Source of the DNA: Ruminococcus albus AD2013
GTDB lineage: Bacteria > Bacillota > Clostridia > Oscillospirales > Ruminococcaceae
Assembly: GCF_000526775.1 (NCBI RefSeq)
Contig: NZ_JAGS01000001.1
Span: forward strand, 1,488,001 to 1,552,000
Direction of reading: 5' to 3'
DNA length: 64,000 bases
This document shows positions 8,115-15,925 of the stretch, piece by piece. Each line of letters begins with the position of its first letter. The stretch's first letter is position 1. The notes beneath the pieces are model-generated. The model did no database searches and had not been told where the DNA came from. It saw only the letters and a list, made by a program, of their open reading frames with translations. A program made the position numbers and the translations under genes.

Positions 8115-8833
8115 TGAATATAAATGCAACAGGGCTCGATTATAGAGAGCTCAACGAAACATTAAGACAGGTACACGGCAACTGTACCATTACCGACTGT
8201 CTCGGACAGAGATTCATCGCGGCAGGTATCTCCGATAAGACTTTGAAAATAAGCGGTATCCCTGGAAATGCCCTCGGTGCATACCTAAACGGTGCTAAGA
8301 TAGAAGTCATGGGCAACGCACAGGACGCTGTCGGCGATACCATGAACGACGGCACCATCGTTATCCACGGCAATGTAGGCGACGCTGTGGGCTACGCTAT
8401 GCGCGGCGGACGTATCTACGTTCAGGGCGATGCAGGCTATCGTTCGGGAATACATATGAAAGCCTATAAGGATAAGCAGCCCGCCATCATCATCGGCGGA
8501 CGCGCAGGCAGTTTCCTCGGCGAGTATCAGGCAGGCGGCACTATCATCGTGCTTGGTCTCAACAGCGATGACAAGCCCATCGTAGGCAACTTCCCCTCCA
8601 CAGGTATGCACGGCGGAAAAATGTACCTGCGCTCCGACTGCAAGGGTATCCACTTCCCCCATCAGGTTCACGTGCGCCCCGCCGATGAAGAGGATTTCAA
8701 GGATATCTCACATTATCTGAGAAGATTCTGCTTCTACTTCGGTCATGACCTCAACGAGCTTCTTGACCACCCCTTCACTGTCGTTACCCCCGACAGCAGC
8801 AACCCCTACAGACAGATGTACGTTGCAAACTAA
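8111..8833 (+). CDS. Glutamate synthase GXGXG-domain subunit
   Basis: 240 residues forming the right-handed beta-helix found at the C-terminus of large GltB subunits, here a separate protein. Repeated G-rich turns are visible: GNALGAYLNGAKIEV, GNAQDAVGDTMNDGTIVI, GNVGDAVGYAMRGGRIYV and GGRAGSFLGEYQAGG. It has no catalytic residues of its own and structurally supports the synthase and glutaminase parts. ATG 8111 and ATG 8114 are adjacent; either could serve. Last gene of the operon, followed by a strong terminator. Confidence 0.9.
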   Translation: MMNINATGLDYRELNETLRQVHGNCTITDCLGQRFIAAGISDKTLKISGIPGNALGAYLNGAKIEVMGNAQDAVGDTMNDGTIVIHGNVGDAVGYAMRGGRIYVQGDAGYRSGIHMKAYKDKQPAIIIGGRAGSFLGEYQAGGTIIVLGLNSDDKPIVGNFPSTGMHGGKMYLRSDCKGIHFPHQVHVRPADEEDFKDISHYLRRFCFYFGHDLNELLDHPFTVVTPDSSNPYRQMYVAN

Positions 8834-8865
8834 TACTGACAGCCCGTAATTTTCAACACATACGG

Positions 8866-8904
8866 AAAAGCCCTTGCTCTCACCCCCTGAGAGCGGGGCT
8901 TTTT
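8866..8904 (+). terminator. Terminator of the glutamate synthase operon
   Basis: AAAAGCCC and TTGCTCTCA pair with TGAGAGC and GGGGCTTTTT, giving a GC-rich stem followed by a T run. Confidence 0.85.
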
Positions 8905-9050
8905 GCATGAAAAAACAGGTGTGATATCGGTAAAATATCCACAGGCAATACCGTACAATGACCCTGCACACTCCTTTTTTAGCAAAAACGTCAGCAAACG
9001 GACACGGCAGTATATCAAGCCATGAAACGATATATAGTTTTTGTTTTCTG

Positions 9051-9083
9051 ATACTATTTTATTGTTTCTCGATAAAATAGTAT
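9051..9083. repeat. Perfect 12-bp inverted repeat abutting a promoter
   Basis: ATACTATTTTAT (9051-9062) and ATAAAATAGTAT (9072-9083) are exact inverted copies 9 bases apart. The right arm ends in the first base of the -35 box of the following promoter, a position suited to an operator. Confidence 0.6.
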
Positions 9084-9111
9084 TGACAAACGAATTATAA
9101 TGTGTTATAAT
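9083..9111 (+). promoter_or_regulatory. Promoter of the DUF6688-type gene
   Basis: TTGACA (9083-9088), 17-nt spacer, TATAAT (9106-9111). The rest of the 330-bp gap between 8833 and 9167 holds the upstream terminator and the inverted repeat. Confidence 0.8.
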
Positions 9112-9166
9112 ACGATCAAGCTGAAAGGTACGCCTTTCAGTAAAATGATTTAAGGAGAAATATTAG

Positions 9167-10288
9167 ATGCAATACAATAATATAACAGGTACCTTTGCAT
9201 TGATCATCATTGGAATTTTAGTTTTTATCATTCCGGGAATTCTTACTGTCTGGAATGTATGTAACTGCTTATCGGAAAAACCAAAGCAGGAAAAACTGAT
9301 AGCAAATCACACTATCTTTTACGGAGCAATATTATATTTTCTGCTGTTCAATCTAAGCTTTGAAGGTGCGGGTGACTGGTACGAGCAAATAGCTTCAGAT
9401 CGATACCACAACACTATTTCATCTGAATATTCGTCTATATATATTGTAGTCATTTTAGGATTTATCGGATATTTTATCTTGCTGAATAAAAGTGCAGATA
9501 AATTACCGCCATTGTTATCTGCGATTTCTATCAGCTTTCTGATACTTATGAATTTATTTCAGCTCACATTTGCTATGCACATCTTAAAAAATGTGCACAG
9601 CATAGAATGTCTTCTCTATGTTTATCATTTTAATATACTGCTTTTATCGGCAAGAGTCATCCACAGACATATGAAAGAACAAGCAGAGATCTTCAGGGAA
9701 AGGATAGCAGAAAATAACGAGCATAAAAAATTAAGTTTTATTATCAATAAGATTAATAGCCTGTCGAAATATTCTATCTTTGTATTCATCGTATTTTTCT
9801 TTGTTATAGCACTGCTGGAGCTCATATTCGTTCTTCTGGGTCAGGGACTTGACGCACCTATCAAAGCATTCACGGATACCGCTGACTGGACATTTTCACA
9901 GCAAACACCTCCGCCCCCTATAGATTATGACGGACACTATCTGTGTACTGTTGCAGCAGGCGGACATAAAAAAGTGGTAAAGCCAATAAGGTTAGGCACT
10001 CGAAGAAATGAAACGATAGTAGTTAACCGACAGTTGTGTATAGCGAATGCATTTGAAGAACTGATACAGGAGAAAACTCCGAGATTACATAAAAAGATAA
10101 GAACATTCTATGATACACACGGCTATCCGCTTTCACGAAAGATCACATCCCCTGCAAGAGCGGATATAATATACATTGTAATGAAACCATTAGAGTGGGC
10201 ATTCCTGATATTCCTCTACGCATTTGACAAGCGCCCCGAGCAGAGGATAGCAAGACAATACTCTTATAAGGGAGCCGACAAAATATAA
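9167..10288 (+). CDS. Polytopic membrane protein, DUF6688-like
   Basis: 373 residues, function unknown. About five hydrophobic segments are visible: residues 8-28, 50-65, 89-105, 113-135 and 200-222 (FVFIVFFFVIALLELIFVLL). A conserved-looking C-terminal block follows (GHYLCTVAAGGHKKVVKP, NRQLCIANAFEELIQ, THGYPLSRKI, MKPLEWAFLIFLYAF), ending in a re-entrant or sixth hydrophobic stretch. That block resembles the DUF6688 family as I remember it; no search was possible. AAGGAG precedes the ATG. It is monocistronic, with its own promoter and terminator, and is AT-richer than the glutamate synthase genes. Confidence 0.75.
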   Translation: MQYNNITGTFALIIIGILVFIIPGILTVWNVCNCLSEKPKQEKLIANHTIFYGAILYFLLFNLSFEGAGDWYEQIASDRYHNTISSEYSSIYIVVILGFIGYFILLNKSADKLPPLLSAISISFLILMNLFQLTFAMHILKNVHSIECLLYVYHFNILLLSARVIHRHMKEQAEIFRERIAENNEHKKLSFIINKINSLSKYSIFVFIVFFFVIALLELIFVLLGQGLDAPIKAFTDTADWTFSQQTPPPPIDYDGHYLCTVAAGGHKKVVKPIRLGTRRNETIVVNRQLCIANAFEELIQEKTPRLHKKIRTFYDTHGYPLSRKITSPARADIIYIVMKPLEWAFLIFLYAFDKRPEQRIARQYSYKGADKI

Positions 10289-10305
10289 ACCATATACTCA
10301 TAACC

Positions 10306-10347
10306 AAGCCCTCGGAAATGCTGTGCAAGCCTTTCCGAGGGCTTTTT
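10306..10347 (+). terminator. Terminator of the DUF6688-type gene
   Basis: AAGCCCTCGGAAA pairs with TTTCCGAGGGC, followed by seven T. Confidence 0.9.
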
Positions 10348-10443
10348 TTCTTGCATAAAACTCTGTGCAGACTTCACATATCCTCAGCGGATACATTGTG
10401 CAGACAAATGATTTAAAATTTAACCCGGACATATTTCTGCAAG

Positions 10444-10465
10444 AGTTGTACAAAAACGTACAACT
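10444..10465. repeat. Small inverted repeat in an otherwise empty stretch
   Basis: AGTTGTAC and GTACAACT are separated by 6 bases and followed by TTT. It may be an old terminator or operator. I see no gene between 10350 and the insertion sequence at 10593. Confidence 0.4.
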
Positions 10466-10588
10466 TTTCGACCAAAATCACTGATAGTGAAAACCCTTTC
10501 AAAACTCTTACCTGCTTATGCGCACGATGGCAGGCAGTCGTCGATTATGACTACGGGGATATGAGACGGCGTGTTATACTGCATAAGG

Positions 10589-10606
10589 GTAATTAGTCTC
10601 TCCTCA
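10589..10606. repeat. Left target duplication and terminal inverted repeat
   Basis: GTAA (10589-10592) followed by TTAGTCTCTCCTCA (10593-10606). Confidence 0.8.
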
Positions 10607-11483
10607 TTAAGGCATAATTTCAAGAGCACCGCCACAAGCCATATGACAGCTCGAAATTCAGCAAAAACTGAATAAGGCGCAAAAGCATCGCCGCAATACG
10701 GTCGATGTTCATTGCAATGATGCTGAGAACGATCGATGCTTTTGTTGTATCTTCTCTTTTTGTAAGCAGCAGACCCAGACCGAATTTGCGTTTCGCGAGA
10801 CTAAACTTCCGCTCCACTTCAATTCGGTCGGTATTATCCTGATAGGCGATTTTCTTCTCAGCCTTGCTGTCTGCATCCTTCTTCGGCCTTCCGAGTTTCT
10901 TTCCGGAAAGCCGAATGCCGAGACTGCTGCAAAATGCAATGTTATCCCGATTGCGATAGATCTGATCTGCGAGTACACGCTCCGGATAATGTCCTGTGCG
11001 CTTCTTATAATTCTCGAGCGCAGTTTTCAAAACGGCACTCTCGTTGTAGGCATCAAAGGATAGCTTTTCAATTCTGCACATTCCGGTTTCATCCACAGAC
11101 AGATCCAGCTTGGCACCGAACTCAACCGGAGATTTTGCTTTTTCTCTGACGATCGGTCGGATATATGGCTGGCTGATGCTGACGATTCTATTTTCAATGC
11201 GATGTGTATTGCTGACAAACATATGTTGCTGCTGCGAATAGACTGTCTCCAGAATATCGAGTAAATATGCGTCAGATTCTGAAAGCACAACACCATTGTT
11301 TTTCAGCAGATTCGAGATATATCCAAGATCGCGGCGGATGTATTGCAGCTGCTTTTTGATTGCTTTTCTGATCTTTTTCGCACCGCGTTTTCTGCATTTT
11401 GCGAGAGCAAGATAATCCTTATACCATGTTTTATCGCTTTTGTCGATACTACGAGAGTTTTATTTGAATTGAGGAGAGACTAA
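10593..11483 (-). mobile_element. Internally deleted DDE insertion sequence with intact ends and target duplication
   Basis: The ends are 14-bp perfect terminal inverted repeats, TTAGTCTCTCCTCA at 10593-10606 and its complement at 11470-11483. Outside them GTAA is duplicated (10589-10592 and 11484-11487), which marks real insertion termini. The 891-bp body contains only the 5' leader and the C-terminal part of the transposase. Comparison with the fragment at 15926-16293 shows that the intact leader ends in a TATAAT box and then a transposase N-terminus; here the sequence jumps from that box straight into codons of the C-terminal half. The duplication shows the deleted form could have moved using transposase supplied by another copy. 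The family is a DDE transposase of IS5/IS1182 type; I cannot assign it more closely. Confidence 0.82.
10620..11418 (-). pseudogene. Transposase C-terminal fragment
   Basis: Minus-strand reading frame for the C-terminal part of a DDE transposase. Recognisable pieces are VEFGAKLDLSVDETG, FDAYNESAVLKTALENYKKR, GHYPERVLADQIYRNRDN, GKKLGRPKKD and RIEVERKFSLAKRKFGLG; the last carries the probable catalytic Glu. The frame stays open upstream of the first internal start to about 11418 (YLALAKCRKRGAKKIR), where the internal deletion joins it to the leader. The N-terminal domain is absent, so no active enzyme is expected. Confidence 0.8.
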
Positions 11484-11487
11484 GTAA
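11470..11487. repeat. Right terminal inverted repeat and target duplication
   Basis: TGAGGAGAGACTAA (11470-11483), the exact complement of the left end, then GTAA (11484-11487). The 63 bases inside this end recur at 16231-16293 with about two differences. Confidence 0.8.
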
Positions 11488-11575
11488 TATGCTTCCCAAT
11501 GTTTTCACCTCACATTCATTGTAAAAATTAAACACGCGCTCACATCACATTTTGATTTTTATGATAATAATAAAC

Positions 11576-11603
11576 AGCAGTATTCGTTCCTGAAAATACT
11601 GCT
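11576..11603. terminator. Terminator-like hairpin without an adjacent gene
   Basis: AGCAGTATT pairs with AATACTGCT around a 10-base loop, followed by a pyrimidine-rich run. It is the only clear structure in the 500-bp gap between the insertion sequence and the ECF sigma gene, and may be what remains of a lost gene. Confidence 0.45.
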
Positions 11604-11996
11604 GCTTTTCTCTTTTTGATGGATACATTTAAAATATCGACAGCTCAGGTTCTCTGCCCCGTGAATGTCGATATGTGTATTTGGATAGATAGAACTAAGT
11701 CCTTACAGCAGTGGATTTTTTGTTAGTTTGTTGTTTAAGTTCGTGTTTTATATCAGCGCCTGTACATCACTTTTTACCAAATAATAACAGTAACACCCCG
11801 TTAATCTTTATGTAATTGTAACATACTGTGTTAAAGATGTCGATAGTTTTTATAAATTTCATTCATTTAACAAAAATGTTCGTTCCCCGCAACGGAAAAC
11901 GATTGCCCTCCGCACGTTCATGAAATGTTAACAAAAATCTGTTATAATTTTCTTCCGATGATGTCTCATTTCCTGCTTCGGATACGACTAACATAG

Positions 11997-12008
11997 TGAA
12001 ACGTTTCA
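11997..12008. promoter_or_regulatory. 12-bp palindrome upstream of the ECF sigma gene
   Basis: TGAAACGTTTCA is a perfect palindrome centred on CG, 17 bases before the sigma start. LacI-family operators have this form, but an ECF -35-like TGAAAC is also contained in it. A TATAAT at 11943-11948 with a poor -35 lies further upstream. Confidence 0.45.
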
Positions 12009-12025
12009 AAAAGTGAGGTCATTGT

Positions 12026-12556
12026 ATGACGGATAAAGAACTTATCGAAAAGCTGAAAAGCTCACCCCAAGCGGGGCTTGCGGCTGTGGTCGACAGGTAT
12101 ACGGCTTATGTTATGAAAATAGCGCGTACAAAACTGAACGGCATTTGCAGCAGCGAGGATATTGAAGAAGCGGTCAGCGATATATTTTTCAAATTCTATC
12201 AGACGGGTCAGAGCAACGGCTTTGATATACGTTCGGTGAGGGCGTACCTTTCCGTGATAGCGGGAAGACACTGCACCGATGTGTTCCGCAAACACATATC
12301 TTCCCCGGATATCCTTCCACTGGAAGATGCGGGAGAGATACCTGCGCAGGAGCCATTGTCTGATAACCGTACCACTCTCGCCGCGGCAGTAAAAAAGCTG
12401 GGCGAACCTGATACAAGCATATTTATCCGAAAATACTTCTTCGGTCAGAAAACAAAGGAGATCGCCGAAGAACTTCACTTAAATCCTAAAGCGGTAGACA
12501 AGAGAGTATCGAGAGGTCTTGTCAAGCTGAGAAAAATACTAAAGGAGGAAGCGTAA
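12026..12556 (+). CDS. ECF-type RNA polymerase sigma factor
   Basis: 176 residues. Region 2 occupies about residues 10-85 (YTAYVMKIARTKLNGI, EDIEEAVSDIFFKFYQ, IRSVRAYLSVIAGRHCTD) and region 4 about 110-175 (DTSIFIRKYFFGQKTKEIAEELHL, then the recognition helix NPKAVDKRVSRGLVKLRK). It directs core RNA polymerase to a small regulon. The stop overlaps the start of the next gene by one base (TAATG), the usual coupling of a sigma factor to its membrane-bound inhibitor. GAGGT before the ATG is a modest ribosome binding site. Confidence 0.9.
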   Translation: MTDKELIEKLKSSPQAGLAAVVDRYTAYVMKIARTKLNGICSSEDIEEAVSDIFFKFYQTGQSNGFDIRSVRAYLSVIAGRHCTDVFRKHISSPDILPLEDAGEIPAQEPLSDNRTTLAAAVKKLGEPDTSIFIRKYFFGQKTKEIAEELHLNPKAVDKRVSRGLVKLRKILKEEA

Positions 12557-13896
12557 TGAAGCGTGAAAATGATGAACTGAAAATTGATCTTTCCGTGCAG
12601 GACGCAGAGCTTTTCGAGGATACCTTTGCGGGTTTTGAAGAAAATGCCGAAGTCACCGATGCCCAAAAGAAGCGTGTACTTTCCTCCGTAATGAGAAAGG
12701 CAGGATTTGAGATGAACGAGATAATCAACGAAAAACGAAAGAATATAACAGCATCAAAAACGGATGATACAGAGGTTCGCAGAGGCAGGATACAGGTAAA
12801 ACGCGGCGGTATCATTGCAGCCTGCATCGCAGTTCTGACAGTTGGCGCGGTCACAGTGGGTATGCTCCATATGAACAATATCAATGCCGATATACCCGAG
12901 CCCGCAGGTCAGCCTACAGTTGAGGATCAATCAACCGATGCTGAGGATACCGACACTATGGATGATAACGCAGAAGAACTCCTTCCCGATCTGGTAGGCA
13001 GAAAGCTGACAGATGTACTCGCAGAGTACGACGGAAAGCTGAGTTTCGATGTAGGCTACGATTACAACACAGAGTACGAAGAGGGCATCATCTTCGGACA
13101 GTATACTCCGGCAGGCACGCCTTTCAAGGAAGGCGATTCTCTTGAGCTGAAAGTCAGCAAAGGCAAAATGAAGGAAATTATTCCCGATGTATCAGGATCG
13201 GAACGTGAAGTTGCTGAAAGTCTGCTCTATGCAGCAAGATTCAACCCTGTTGTAAAGGAGATATACGATGAAGAAGTCCCCGAGGGCATTGCTATAAAGA
13301 CTGACCCACCCGCAGGAACTGAGGCTGCTGTTGAGAGTAAGATAACGCTGTTTATTTCAAGTGGCAAAACCGGTGAACCCGAAACCGTGACAGTACCCGA
13401 TGTGGTAGGCATGAAAAAGGACGAAGCAATGCTGCTTCTGAAAGAGAGCGGTCTTTGTGTAAGGTCAAAATGGGTCTTGGGCAGTGAAGAAAAGGGTACT
13501 GTCGTTAAGCAGTCTGCCGAGCCTGATACAACACTTAACAAGTACGACGATATAACCATCTGTGTTTCTGAGGGCGTGACTGAACCTGTCAAGCTGACAA
13601 TAAGCACACCGTTGCCCGCAGATCTGCACGGCACCTACCGTATCGATCTCTGTGACGGTGACGGAACAGTGAAGTATACAAAATCCATAAATGCAGATAC
13701 GCTTGGAGAGGTAAAAACATTCGACTTTGACCTGGAAGGCATTGGCACTGAGAAGTTCACAATTATAATTACAAGCGATGAAACAGACAAGTCGGTAATA
13801 TATGGCGATTTTGCAGTGGATTTCACTAACAAAACTGCTGACATGGATAAGAATTTAAATACAGCTGACCTGCTGGCTCTGAATCCCGCAGAATAA
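12556..13896 (+). CDS. Membrane-anchored PASTA-domain protein, probable anti-sigma factor
   Basis: 446 residues. An N-terminal cytoplasmic part of about 90 residues is followed by one membrane segment (GGIIAACIAVLTVGAVTVGM, about 91-110). The outside part carries three PASTA domains (LLPDLVGRKLTDV..., IIPDVSGSEREVAES..., TVPDVVGMKKDEAML...), each roughly 65-70 residues, then a C-terminal beta-rich domain. PASTA domains in penicillin-binding proteins and PrkC-type kinases sense peptidoglycan fragments. Being coupled to the sigma gene, the protein is probably its regulator, transmitting a cell-wall signal; this is inferred from architecture and position. Confidence 0.82.
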   Translation: MKRENDELKIDLSVQDAELFEDTFAGFEENAEVTDAQKKRVLSSVMRKAGFEMNEIINEKRKNITASKTDDTEVRRGRIQVKRGGIIAACIAVLTVGAVTVGMLHMNNINADIPEPAGQPTVEDQSTDAEDTDTMDDNAEELLPDLVGRKLTDVLAEYDGKLSFDVGYDYNTEYEEGIIFGQYTPAGTPFKEGDSLELKVSKGKMKEIIPDVSGSEREVAESLLYAARFNPVVKEIYDEEVPEGIAIKTDPPAGTEAAVESKITLFISSGKTGEPETVTVPDVVGMKKDEAMLLLKESGLCVRSKWVLGSEEKGTVVKQSAEPDTTLNKYDDITICVSEGVTEPVKLTISTPLPADLHGTYRIDLCDGDGTVKYTKSINADTLGEVKTFDFDLEGIGTEKFTIIITSDETDKSVIYGDFAVDFTNKTADMDKNLNTADLLALNPAE

Positions 13897-13930
13897 TATT
13901 ATCGAACTGAGATAACAAAACGATCGGAAA

Positions 13931-13968
13931 AGCGCGTAAACGGCACCAAGCTGTTTACGCGCCTTTTC
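13931..13968 (+). terminator. Terminator of the sigma/PASTA operon
   Basis: GCGCGTAAAC pairs with GTTTACGCGC, followed by CTTTTCTT. Confidence 0.88.
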
Positions 13969-14006
13969 TTGAAAATGACACGGACAAGATCAATGAATTT
14001 CAGCAT

Positions 14007-14035
14007 TTGACTAAATGTTAGTGGTATGATATAAT
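14007..14035 (+). promoter_or_regulatory. Promoter of the lipoprotein gene
   Basis: TTGACT (14007-14012), 17-nt spacer, TATAAT (14030-14035). Confidence 0.8.
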
Positions 14036-14078
14036 TGAAATATACCTTTGTAAAATGGAATCAAAAAGGAGTAAAAAA

Positions 14079-14909
14079 ATGAAAACAAAACGAATTCTTG
14101 CAGGAGCGCTTGCGGCTATAATGGCATTTGGGCTTATAGGCTGCGGCAATGTTGAAAAAAACAGCAGTAACAGCAAAAGCACTGCGGCCGAACCTGCGGA
14201 AACAGAAAGCAGTTCTGTTGCCGAAAGTGTTGAAGCGCCCGAAGAAAGCAGCATGACGTTGGAAACAGAGAGCAGTTCTGCAGCAGAGACGGAAATAGTT
14301 CCCGAAGAAAGCAGTGCAGTGGAAGAAGATAGCTCACAGCAGGACATTCAGCCTGATAACAGCGCGGATGTGACCTCAGATGATATAGCATTCTTTGAGC
14401 AGTTCTCCGAAAAAGTATATCCCAGCGAATATGATACCGCGGTGGAATTTTTAAAAAGCGTGTTCGGTGAAACAGACAAAGTGACCGAGCTCGGAGAATT
14501 CAGGAACGCTCTTGATAAGATATACCTGTCAAATCAGTTTGATTACAATGATGGTGTTTCGGTGCTGGGCGAGAAGTTTTCTTACATGAGTGTTGATTAT
14601 GACTATGATGACAAGACCATATACACTGCGGGCTTTCACAAAAATCCTGACCTGAACACCGCACAGGACAATGACCCCTCGTCTTCTGACTGCAAGGAAA
14701 GCTATGACAGGCTTTATGCGCAGTTCATAGAAATGTACGGAGAACCTTCCCAAATATTCACGCCCGAGGAATATGGCTTTAACGGAGCGCTCTGGCTCGG
14801 TACCCCCTGTGGCGAGATATGGCTTGCGTGGGGAGATAACATATTCGGCAGCCGTGAGCCTGACTGCATAATCAGCTTTTCGAGGAACGGGTTAAACAGT
14901 AACTCCTGA
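14079..14909 (+). CDS. Lipoprotein of unknown function
   Basis: 276 residues, exported and probably lipid-anchored: MKTKRILAGALAAIMAFG leads to the lipobox LIGC. A Ser/Glu/Ala-rich linker of about 80 residues follows, then a globular acidic domain (VYPSEYDTAVEFLKSVFGE, YAQFIEMYGEPSQIF, GALWLGTPCGEIWLAWGDN) that I do not recognise. ATG 14079 is preferred over ATG 14055 because AAAAAGGAG lies between them at the right distance. Its own promoter and terminator make it monocistronic. Confidence 0.82.
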   Translation: MKTKRILAGALAAIMAFGLIGCGNVEKNSSNSKSTAAEPAETESSSVAESVEAPEESSMTLETESSSAAETEIVPEESSAVEEDSSQQDIQPDNSADVTSDDIAFFEQFSEKVYPSEYDTAVEFLKSVFGETDKVTELGEFRNALDKIYLSNQFDYNDGVSVLGEKFSYMSVDYDYDDKTIYTAGFHKNPDLNTAQDNDPSSSDCKESYDRLYAQFIEMYGEPSQIFTPEEYGFNGALWLGTPCGEIWLAWGDNIFGSREPDCIISFSRNGLNSNS

Positions 14910-14929
14910 TGATCGATCAATAATATAAA

Positions 14930-14970
14930 AATGAGGTGCGCCCGACGGACGTACCTCATTTCTTTTTGAT
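14930..14970. terminator. Bidirectional terminator
   Basis: ATGAGGTGCG pairs with CGTACCTCAT, followed by TTCTTTTT on the plus strand. It lies between convergent genes. Confidence 0.8.
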
Positions 14971-14990
14971 GTGATACTCATTACAGATTA

Positions 14991-15455
14991 TTACTTCTTA
15001 GGCGGATTTTCTTCAAGATAGCGTTCAAGTATCTCTGCCGCTGTTTTGACGAACTTCGCGCATGGTCTTACTTTGTAGTATTGCTCGGTGCGTTTTTCGG
15101 GAGTGGGTTCACTTGTTACCGCCAGACCTTTCAAAAGGTCACGGCATATGATAGTATCATGCTCCTTGCGGAATTCATCCGCGAGATACTGTATACGCTT
15201 GTAATGTTCGGCTTTCAGCTTGTCATCCTGTTCGGTTCCCTCACCGTAAAGGATACCTGCTACCATGAACATTGCCGAACAGGTGCCGCAGACTTCTCTC
15301 ATTCTTCCCATACCGCCGCCAAAGGAGGATGACAGCCTTTTGGCAAGCTCCTCATCCATTCCTGTAACATCGGAAAACGCGGCAAAAACAGCCTGTGCAC
15401 AGTTACATCCCTGAGTAAAAAGGCTGACCGCCTTTTCAGTATGATCGTACTTCAT
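14991..15455 (-). CDS. C_GCAxxG_C_C family putative redox protein
   Basis: 154 residues with the family-naming motif near the N-terminus, CNCAQAVFAAF, followed by SSFGGGMGRMREVCGTCSAM and distant cysteines (IICRDLL, RPCAKFV). Proteins of this Pfam family are proposed redox-active or metal-binding proteins of anaerobes; no reaction is established. The ATG overlaps the stop of the preceding NifX-like gene (ATGA), so the two are translated together and probably act in the same redox or metal process. Confidence 0.88.
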   Translation of the reverse strand: MKYDHTEKAVSLFTQGCNCAQAVFAAFSDVTGMDEELAKRLSSSFGGGMGRMREVCGTCSAMFMVAGILYGEGTEQDDKLKAEHYKRIQYLADEFRKEHDTIICRDLLKGLAVTSEPTPEKRTEQYYKVRPCAKFVKTAAEILERYLEENPPKK

Positions 15456-15841
15456 CAGTGACCACCACAGCTGTGAGTTCCGCAGGAATGACCCTCGCCG
15501 TGTTCATGGTGATGATCGCAGGTGGGGTTCTCGTTCTGAACAAGTGTATTTGCAAGGAATGAAGCAACAGCATCATCTGCACTACCCATATTGCCGCCGT
15601 AAAGAGCGATGCCTGCTTCCTGCATAGCCATCTGCGCTCCCCCGCCGATACCTCCGCAGATAAGAACATCAGCCTGAGCATTTTTCAGAAATCCTGCAAG
15701 AGCACCATGTCCTGCGCCCATCGTTCCGACTATCTGTTCACTGATGATCTTTCCGTCGGCAACATCATAAAGCTTGAACTGCTCTGTTCTGCCAAAATGC
15801 TGGAATATCTGTCCGTTTTCGTATGTTACTGCTATCCTCAT
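15455..15841 (-). CDS. NifX/NifB-type dinitrogenase iron-molybdenum cofactor domain protein
   Basis: 128 residues from ATG 15841 (MRIAVTYENGQIFQHFGRTE), preceded by AAGGAAG. This fold binds iron-sulphur or iron-molybdenum precursors; GGGAQMAMQEAGIALYGG is typical. Stand-alone copies occur in many non-fixing anaerobes, so nitrogen fixation is not implied. The C-terminal tail is rich in His and Cys (CDHHHEHGEGHSCGTHSC), suggesting metal binding. The frame stays open upstream to 16183, adding about 86 residues of insertion-sequence transposase and a linker. I take the internal ATG as the real start because it has its own ribosome binding site and matches the family N-terminus. Confidence 0.85.
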   Translation of the reverse strand: MRIAVTYENGQIFQHFGRTEQFKLYDVADGKIISEQIVGTMGAGHGALAGFLKNAQADVLICGGIGGGAQMAMQEAGIALYGGNMGSADDAVASFLANTLVQNENPTCDHHHEHGEGHSCGTHSCGGH

Positions 15842-15925
15842 AATAGCGCTTCCTTTCCGTGTGATCTCCTCAGAGATACTGTTTTCAAGAGTATAGTTTC
15901 CGCCTGAAATTACGATGCGCCCGCC

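Noticed and set aside
14991..15841. Nitrogenase-related function for the NifX-like and C_GCAxxG genes
   Set aside because: No nitrogenase structural genes are present and stand-alone members of both families occur in non-fixing anaerobes.
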